A DNA stretch of 64,000 bases from Musa acuminata AAA Group (Eukaryota; Streptophyta; Magnoliopsida; Zingiberales; Musaceae), in NCBI RefSeq assembly GCF_036884655.1, contig NC_088342.1:32649001-32713000 (forward strand), in the 5' to 3' direction. Shown in pieces: positions 57,090 to 64,000 of the stretch. Under the pieces are notes generated by a model. That model saw only the letters and a list, made by a program, of their open reading frames with translations. It had not been told where the DNA came from and did not search any database. Within the stretch, counting starts at the first letter, position 1. Each line of letters begins with the position of its first letter. Position numbers and translations under genes: made by a program.

Positions 57090-59439
57090 ATCTCCCCCTT
57101 TCTGGTGATGACAACTAATTGATGACTAACGGAGTTAACCTTAACTCCCCGGAGTTTAACCAAACTCCCCCTATCAATATGCCATTGATAGAACACTTGG
57201 GTTATCCCAAATCCAAGTAACATTCATCACATGTTATGAAAAACATTTAAACCATCATGCAAATATATATAAAATATTCAATTCAATGCATGAAGTTATC
57301 AATATACTTCTCCCCCTATGTCATCAACAAAAAGGAGAAGTAGCTCTAGCTATTTAAAAATATATTCAAGTTTTTATAACATGAAGCTAGATTTTCATCA
57401 CAACATATAAGCATAAAAGCATACGAAGATTCTTAAGTTCAATCATGACAATTCAACACTTGAATTTTTGTGCAAGATTGCACTTTGCTTTTCTTTGCAA
57501 GTAACAATATTTATGATGTTTGATATAGCAAATTTCTTCATTACAATTATCGAGCTAGCAAATTCTTCATTCAAGTGTGCAAGCTGGCAATAACTTTCTC
57601 CCCCTTTGTCAATGTCAAAAAGAGGGAGAGGAACCAATGATTTAGACTTTTACATCAACTTTGCATCAATCAATATTTCAATCATCACATGATGCATACA
57701 AGACAATAATGCAAAGAAATCATTTCAAGAAGGATATCAATGTGAAAATTCACCAAGGATCACATGATACAATCGTAAATCATGATATCATTATGCGATA
57801 CATCATGAGATTGATAATTTATCATATCAATAAAAGATATCAATTGTTAAACATGATATGATAATAGTCTCAAAAATTTTAATTTGCGATACATGTGATA
57901 CATTGCAATACACTAAAAAATTTAATGCGATGCTTTTAAGGATATCAACCTATTTTTGATACAAAGCATGGTAAGAGCAATTATATTGCAAGTTTTCTAA
58001 GTTTTGTATTTTTTACTTCTTTCGAGATAGCAATTCTTTGCTTCTCTTTAGATTACAGGATTTGCAATTCATTGGTAGTGTTCATGATAGCAAGTTCTTT
58101 CAATGAAATGATCGAGCTAGCAAATTTTTCTTCCTTTGAAATATGCAGGCTAGTAAACTAACTCCCCCTTTATCATTATAAAAAAGAAGGGAGAAATCAA
58201 TGGCTAAAAATTTTTAATCATTATACAAGCCATATTATAAAATCATGTCATGATATCAAGAAAATTCAAGAAGGACATGATTCATTCGATAAATCTTTTT
58301 AATAAAGCAAAAGAATTATACAACCAAGAATCATGATTAAAATATATCAATATCATAGATCAAGTCATGATTCATGATTCATCATAAAGCAAATTAATTT
58401 TCAATCATCACATAAGGCATTTAAAGAATTTTTGAAACATAGGAGAATTATTAATTTAAGCATGCAATGTTTCAATCAAATTCAAGTCATGAATACCAAT
58501 ACTTTCATATTGTGAATATCAATTCATGAATACCAAAAGATATTATTTATGATTCTAGTTTTGCAAGATCAAGACTATGATTTAGATAAAATTCATTCAA
58601 ATCAAATCGTTAACTTGAAACTCATAATCAAGTCATCAAAATCAATTTCGAGATTCACAAATTATCATGAAATCATTAATCTTGATCAGATAGGAAAAGC
58701 ATTTTTTAAGTGATTCTTCTTCATCTAAGCATGTCTTAGTCTTTATATGCCAAATCAAGATAAGCATGAAAGTTCAAGACGTAAAGGCAAAATCTTATAA
58801 AACAACTCATCAAGCAAGATTTTAAACATCTATTTTCAAGCCATATAAAGAGTAAGTCAAGGACTCAATTATCTCATGTCATGAATTCCAACAGGCATCT
58901 CAAATTATCAACATCACATTAAAAGGATATTTCAAAAAGATATATCGATAAGTGATTCATTTGTATCATTTCATTCATTCGAAAAGTTCTCCTCTTTGGT
59001 AAATAAATTTAGGAGAACAAAATGAATTAAGGGAGATATAACATAATTGAAGCATTAAACATGATTCATATTTAAAATGTGTCTCATGTCATAAGTATGA
59101 ATCAAGCATTTGTGAAATCCAAAATCATCCTCAAAGTCACATTCAATAAATTCATATATGACAAGCATAGATTTATTGAAAAGTCGATAAGATAGAGGAT
59201 CGCATTTCGTTTTTATAAATTTCTATTTATGTGATTTGCTTCTTATAGGCATGCCTTTACTTTTAATAAAACAAGTGTCAACATTTAAGATGAAAAGGTA
59301 AATTTCGTAAAATAAATCATCAAGCATATTATTTCAATCATTGTTTCAATCATCACTATAACTCATCATGTACAAAATGTAAAATCATCTAACATGATAC
59401 AAACATTTATTTTCAAAATATTTATCACTATTTTCGGTT
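57090..59439 (-). other. AT-rich internal region of Sirevirus insertion
   Basis: Reverse-complement relative of 14700-17322. Purine-tract modules in reversed form lie at about 57090-57105, 57303-57345, 57596-57640, 58160-58195 and 58985-59030. CATAAGGCATTTA (58420) mirrors TAAATGCCTTATG (15830). No coding frame. Confidence 0.75.
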
Positions 59440-59533
59440 ATTATCGTATCAAAAGATTTGTCGAAACAAAAGTTTTAATCCGCTGCACCAATTCACCCCC
59501 CCCCCCCCTCTTAGTGTCGCTCCGATCCTAACA

Positions 59534-61800
59534 ATAGGTTGTAGCAAGTTCGATGTAAATGTCATCGACGGAAGAATCATAAAGTGCGACCAAAGATGTC
59601 CGTAGGTGAAACTATTACTACAAGACCAAAAAATTATTATCGACTTCTTCCTCCTACTAATTGATGATTATGAGGCCATGATTAGCATAGAATCACTGAC
59701 GATGCTAAGTGATATCTCTTGGAACTTCTCCAAATTAATTATGAAATTCTACTGCAAAGGCAAACATATCATCCTACATGGGAAGAGCAGAAGCAACGTA
59801 ACCACCATTTCAACCCAATGAATGGAGAAAGTTTTGCACAAGATAAATAGTGGCTTTTTGATGCACCTCTAGCAGCAACCAGAGGGGAAGAAAATATAAA
59901 TTGAAGATCAAAATCTTGCCTAATTGCTTGTTGAATTTACCAACATTTTTACTGAGTCACGCAGTCTTCCTCCTACTTAGCAACATGACCATCAGATTCC
60001 AATCCTTTTGAGCAAGCCACCAGCGAATACTCGGCCATACCGATATCCTCACCTTCAGAAGGATAAAATTGAAAAGATCGTAAAGGAGATGCTTGAAGTA
60101 GGGGAGATTCGGCTAAGTTGTAGCCCCTATTCCTCACCGGTGCTACTAGTACGCAAGAATGACGAAACTTGGTGGATGTGCATCAACTACTGAGCTTTAA
60201 ATGATATCACCATCAAGGACAAGTACCCAATACCAGTGGTGGATGAACTTATTGATGAGTTAAAAGGAGCTCGAGTCTTCACGAAGTTGGACCTCCGATC
60301 TGGTTACCACCAAATTCGGGTATGTGAAGACGACATTCCAAAAACTACATTATGTACACATAACAACCATTATGAATTCTTGGTAATGCCTTTTGGACTC
60401 ACTAATGCTCCTTCAACCTTCTAAAATCTTATGAACAATATTTTTCGAAGCTTTCTTCGTAAATTTGTGCTGGTATTTTTTGATAATATTCTCATTTACA
60501 GCCCTTCTCTTGAGACTCACTTTTAGCATTTACGGGTTGTTTTGACGATCCTTCGGGAGAATACTCTTTTTGTTAAGCAGCCAAAGTATATTTTTCTCCA
60601 ACAAAAAGTAGGGTACCTTGGGCACATAATATCAAAAGAAGGAGTGGCGGTAGACCCAATAAAAATTAAAGCAATGCAAGACTGACCGAAACCTATAAAT
60701 GTGAAATTACTATGCGGGTTCCTTAGACTAATGGGCTACTACTGAAAATTTATTAAGGCCTATGGGAAGATCAATGTACCCCTCACTTCTCTACTGAAAA
60801 AAGATGTCTTCCAATGGTCAGACAAAGCCTCCGCTGCCTTCGACAAACTTAAGGCAGCCATGATGACAACGCTTGTACTAATGCTACCTAACTTCGGCAA
60901 GACTTTTGTTATTAAAGGCGATGCCTCTAGAGTTAGAATTGGTGCTGTACTAATGCAAGATGGTCGCCCCCTTCTTATACCAATAAGGTATTATCTCCTT
61001 CCCATCTCAAGATAACTATTTACGACAAGAAGATGCTTGTGATTGTATATGCGGTGGCCAAGTGGAGATCATACTTGATCGGGCGATGCTTTCAAATCAA
61101 GGCCGACCATAAAAGCCTAAAATATTTCTTCGAGTAGAAGATATCTTCCCCCGAGTAGCAAAAATAGGTAACAAATCTTCTTGGATATGATTATGAAATT
61201 ACTTACAAAAAGGGGAAAGAGAATGTTATTACAAATGCGCTTTCGTGACTACTTGAGTAAGCTGAATTTTCGACCGTTTCACTTCTGACCAGTAACTTCC
61301 TTGAGGATATTAAGAGGGAATGACAGAAAGATCCGGAGACCAATAAGATCATAAAAAAATTGGAGGAAGCACCAAGCTCCGTGGCTCATTATAGTTGGGA
61401 CTTAAAAGGATTGCGCTATAAGGGACGCATTGTACTTGTGTCAAATTCTACTTGCATCTTCATGAGTAGATTTTGGATAGAATTATTCCAGATGTAGGGC
61501 ACTAAATTAAAAATGAATACGACATATCACCTACAAACCGAGGGCCAGATGAAAGTGGTGAACAGGTGCTTGGAGACAGCCCAAAGCCATCCACTAAATA
61601 TGACTACCCAAGGAGAACTCCAGACCCAGCCGAGTGCCATTATTGATCAACGGATCGTGACTCGACGATGACAATCCACTACTGAAGTGTTAATACAGTG
61701 GGCGAACTTACCAGCAGAAGGTGCCACTTGGGAGAACTATGACGATTTGAAGATCAAATTCCCAGAATTCATGAATCGCCAGCCTCGAGGACAAGGCTGA
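59534..61800 (+). pseudogene. Chromovirus copy 3 pol and chromodomain, stops
   Basis: Continues from the protease (GCSKFDVNVIDG-like). Reverse transcriptase: [76 protein letters not shown], then [10 protein letters not shown], where the second catalytic Asp is Asn. The connection and RNase H regions follow (VIKGDASRVRIGAVLMQDG, SYLIGRCFQIKADHKSLKYF), then a short integrase piece (IFMSRFWIELFQM, YHLQTEGQMKVVNRCLETAQ) joined to a chromodomain, QWANLPAEGATWENYDDLKI. Several in-frame stops. Inactive, but more complete in RT than copy 1. Confidence 0.9.
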
Positions 61801-61817
61801 TTTGAAGAGGGCGAGTC

Positions 61818-62199
61818 TATTAGGACTCTAGCTAGGAGAATCCTAATTGAGAGGGGTATTCATGTTAACCTACCTAGTCGACCCCTATTAAAGAGATGAA
61901 GAGGTCGGCTAGGGTTAGGAGGTTATTTTTTAGAAAAGCATTAGGAGTTGTAAAGGAATAGGAGTCTTGAGTAGGAGTTATATTAGGAGTTATTCTTATA
62001 GAAACATTAGGAGTTGTAAAGAAATAGGAGTCTTGAGTAGGAGTCATATTTGGAGTTAGGGTTTAGAAGCCCTATAAATAGCCATGTATTCATCCTCTTT
62101 TAACAAGCAATAGATGAATATTTTCTGCAGCCTTTGAGCGACAATTTAAAGGAAGAAACCCCTATAAAGTTTCAAGGAGGCTGATCCCCTAAAGAGATC
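61818..62199 (+). repeat. 3' LTR of chromovirus copy 3, truncated
   Basis: 382 bp homologous to 53108-53500, beginning TATTAGGACTC (TG changed to TA), cut at 62199 by the Sirevirus LTR. The remaining LTR end should lie right of the window. Confidence 0.88.
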
Positions 62200-63807
62200 T
62201 GTTAGGATCAACAACGACACTAAGAGGGGGGTTGAATTAGTGTATCGGTAAAATAATGTCGGTTTAAAAACTTCGTTGCGATTAAAATTGTTTCTGACGT
62301 AAAACTGTTTCGTAAAGGTAATACTTTGAAAGCATACGTAAAAGTGTAGTGGATGTAAAGACTCAGTTTGTAGTAAGGTAAATAGCAAGAATAAAATGCA
62401 AACCAGATTTAGTGTGGTTTGGTCAACGTGACCTACATCCACTTTCGGCTACCTCCTTTGACAAGGTCACCGGCGTCTACTAGAGGCCTTCCTTCAATAG
62501 GCGAAGGCTAATCACCTTTTACACCACTCTTCTCCTTTTCATGGGTTTAGGAGATAACCCTTACAAGCACTCACTTACTCCTCTCTCAAACTAGTCTAAT
62601 ACTTAGAAGAGGGAGAGGAGATTGCATAAGATTTTAGTAGCGTTTCTTTCTTTTTAAACTCTTTGTGCTTGTGTGCTTTAACCAGGGATAATAGGGGTAT
62701 TTATAGGCTTCAAGTTGATTTAAACTTGGAGCCTAAAACTTTCCCATCCCGGGTTCCCCGGGCAAGGGCGGTACCACCGCCTACGTTGGGCGGTACCACC
62801 GCCCAATGTCAGTCTGACGCTGACACTACCTTGGGCAGTACCACCGCCTTGGGGGGGACAGTGATGGGTGGTACCACTACCCAGATTGGTGGTACCACCG
62901 CCTGGTACCTTGCCAGGGGTGGTACAATCGCCCAGACTGACGGTACCACCGCCTGACACAGTCTCGAAGGCTGTGCCACGATGGTGAGACTTCTTGGAGT
63001 ACTCTTTAGGCTTCTTATTAGGCCCAACACAATTCTTACATGGGCCTAGCTAGCTCTTAATTGGGTTGGCCCAAATCCAAGCCCAATTACATGCTAACTA
63101 TGATTCCTAAGACATAATCTGAGCTAAACAAGTCCGTAAGTCTATTCTTCCGGCGAGCTTCCGGCGAACTTCCGACGACCTCTCGGCAACATTCCGGCGG
63201 ACTCCCGACAACCTCCTAGACTTCATGATGATCTTCTTGGTGAGTTCCGACAAGCTTCTCTAGCTTTAAGACATCTCGGCTAGTTCCGCCAGAACTTCCG
63301 ACGAACGTCCGGACTTCCGATGAACTCTTGAACTCCCAACGAAATCACGTCCTTGACTTTGAGACTTCATTTTACTTCATGCCTTGCTATCATAGTTAAT
63401 CCTGCATATATAAAACACACTTCGATCTAAACAATTAATACTAAGCATTAATCAAGTTGTCCGGCATGTTATTGGTCCCTCGACGCTTCATCCGATTCTT
63501 CGGCGCATCATCCTCTCTTGCGGCCTATTGCCCAATTGGCCAATTGACTCCGCAACTCCGATATCTTTAGCGTAATATCTGCTCTTCTTGGTCCGATGCC
63601 CGAATCCATGGCCCGAAGCATTCTGTCGATACGTCGACCGATCCACCGGTCCGACGTCCAATCTTTTGACATGTTTTCCTCCAGCATAACATGATTCTTC
63701 CTACTTTAATTGTCTCATCTTGATCGAAGATCCTGCATCACTCAAAACGTAGATTAAAACATAAACATTTATCGATTGGTTTCATCATCAAAATCCAAGA
63801 TTCAACA
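62200..63807 (-). mobile_element. 3' LTR of a minus-strand Sirevirus (continues right)
   Basis: 1608 bp from TGTTAGGATC to GATTCAACA. Contains a GGTACCACCGCC array (62765-62955) and CTTCCGACG clusters (63150-63330). The reversed purine tract ATCTCCCCCTTTTT (from 63808) adjoins it on the right, so the interior lies to the right and this is the 3' LTR. It interrupts the chromovirus LTR; left target site AGATC (62195-62199). Confidence 0.9.
62765..62955. repeat. GGTACCACC motif array in LTR
   Basis: At least eight GCGGTACCACCGCC-type motifs, each containing the palindrome GGTACC, at spacings of 15-40 bases. Equivalent arrays are at 1148-1185 with 6515-6665, 7410-7510 and 8450-8660. Open frames across it (VPPTLGGTTA-like) are repeat artefacts. 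Confidence 0.88.
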
Positions 63808-64000
63808 ATCTCCCCCTTTTTGATAGTGACAACTAATCGACGACGGAGTTAACCTTAACTCCCGGAGTTTAAACAAACTCCCCCTATCAATATGCCATAT
63901 TGATAGAAACTCTTAGATTCAAAAATCCAAGCAACATGTCATGATCAAATCATGCATGACATCAATATACTTCTCCCCCTTTGTCATCAATAAAAAGGAG
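63808..64000 (-). other. Start of Sirevirus interior at right edge
   Basis: Reversed purine tract (63808-63823) and a second PPT-like module starting at 63968 (ACTTCTCCCCCTTTGTCATC), matching the arrangement at 17059-17322. The element continues beyond the window. Confidence 0.85.

Larger units (their letters stand above)
55609..59533 (-). mobile_element. Sirevirus-derived insertion with inverted U5 ends
   Basis: The left end is a minus-strand LTR (55609-57089: TGTTAGGATCGG to GATTCAACA), followed by the reversed purine tract and the AT-rich 3' internal region (about 57090-59350) in minus orientation. The right end (about 59440-59533) instead reads as the U5 end of the same LTR family in plus orientation (CTCTTAGTGTCGCTCCGATCCTAACA-type terminus). 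Both outer ends are therefore U5. Flanks AAAGG (55604-55608) and ATAGG (59534-59538) look like a target duplication with one change. No gag or pol is seen. Confidence 0.82.
53108..62199 (+). mobile_element. Ty3/gypsy chromovirus copy 3, split and cut at right
   Basis: Plus-strand member of the family at 1186-6491. LTR 53108-53520 (413 bp, TGTTAGAACTC to GGTTCTATCA), degenerate primer site, leader, gag-protease (54483-55608), then the Sirevirus-derived insertion 55609-59533, then protease end, RT, RNase H, integrase remnant and chromodomain (59534-61800). The right LTR starts at 61818 (TATTAGGACTC) and is cut at 62199 by another Sirevirus. The integrase gap is the same as in copy 1. Confidence 0.9.

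Noticed and set aside
1..64000. Endogenous pararetrovirus (badnavirus-type) sequence
   Set aside because: I looked for movement-protein or badnavirus-type polymerase signatures and saw none. All reverse transcriptases here are Ty1/copia or Ty3/gypsy with LTRs or chromodomains.
1..64000. tRNA, rRNA or snRNA genes
   Set aside because: No cloverleaf with A/B boxes or rRNA-like stretch was recognised. The TGGTATCAGAGC matches are primer sites next to LTRs, not tRNA genes.

Overview
This window is nuclear DNA from a flowering plant. It holds one spliced host gene and is otherwise almost entirely LTR retrotransposons, many nested inside one another. The Sirevirus-type LTRs with arrays of GGTACCACCGCC-like or GGTGCAACCGCC-like motifs resemble repeats I associate with the banana family (Musaceae: Musa/Ensete). 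That assignment is inference from memory; a plant origin is certain from the gene and the elements.

Layout. (i) 1-22 kb is a nest of retroelements. The innermost host is an old, broken Ty3/gypsy chromovirus (9736-11126 and 19757-about 21982). A plus-strand Sirevirus LTR (7193-7912 and 9503-9735) inserted into it. That LTR was hit by a minus-strand solo LTR (7913-9497, target duplication CAATT) and by a minus-strand Sirevirus that runs off the left edge (gag 1-474, LTR 573-7192). The latter's LTR was split by a complete minus-strand chromovirus copy (1186-6491, TACTA). Separately, a very young 8.6-kb Sirevirus-type element (11127-19756, ATTAT, LTRs indistinguishable by eye) landed in the reverse transcriptase of the old chromovirus. 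It keeps only a gag-like ORF and has no pol, so it must depend on proteins from other elements.

(ii) 23.0-43.1 kb is a minus-strand gene for a DHHC protein S-acyltransferase of the plant PAT19-22 type. I could assemble nine coding exons, all with GT-AG borders and no stops, encoding about 622 residues. The last intron is about 14.7 kb and is filled with older elements: a deleted gypsy remnant (24092-26099, TTAGG), an old copia LTR pair (26898-37960, GTATT), a degenerate copia gag-pol, a GGCGC-rich hAT-like insertion, and a minus-strand Tork-like copia remnant (about 34034-37723).

(iii) 43.1-64 kb is intergenic. It has the gene's upstream region, a diverged tandem repeat of about 270 bp split by a complete non-autonomous LTR element without recognisable gag-pol (45745-50299, CTAT), LTR fragments, and a second copy of the chromovirus family (53108-62199). 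That copy is interrupted by a Sirevirus-derived insertion (55609-59533) whose two outer ends are both U5 ends, in inverted orientation. At the right edge is the 3' LTR of another minus-strand Sirevirus (62200-63807).

How the parts relate. Three kinds of element here appear to move, or to have moved, with borrowed enzymes: the gag-only Sirevirus, the LARD-like element, and the two chromovirus copies that share the same integrase deletions. Nothing here points to bacteria, plasmids, CRISPR or an infectious virus. Coordinates of TE ends with matching target duplications and of the gene's exons were read base by base; limits of degenerate remnants are approximate.
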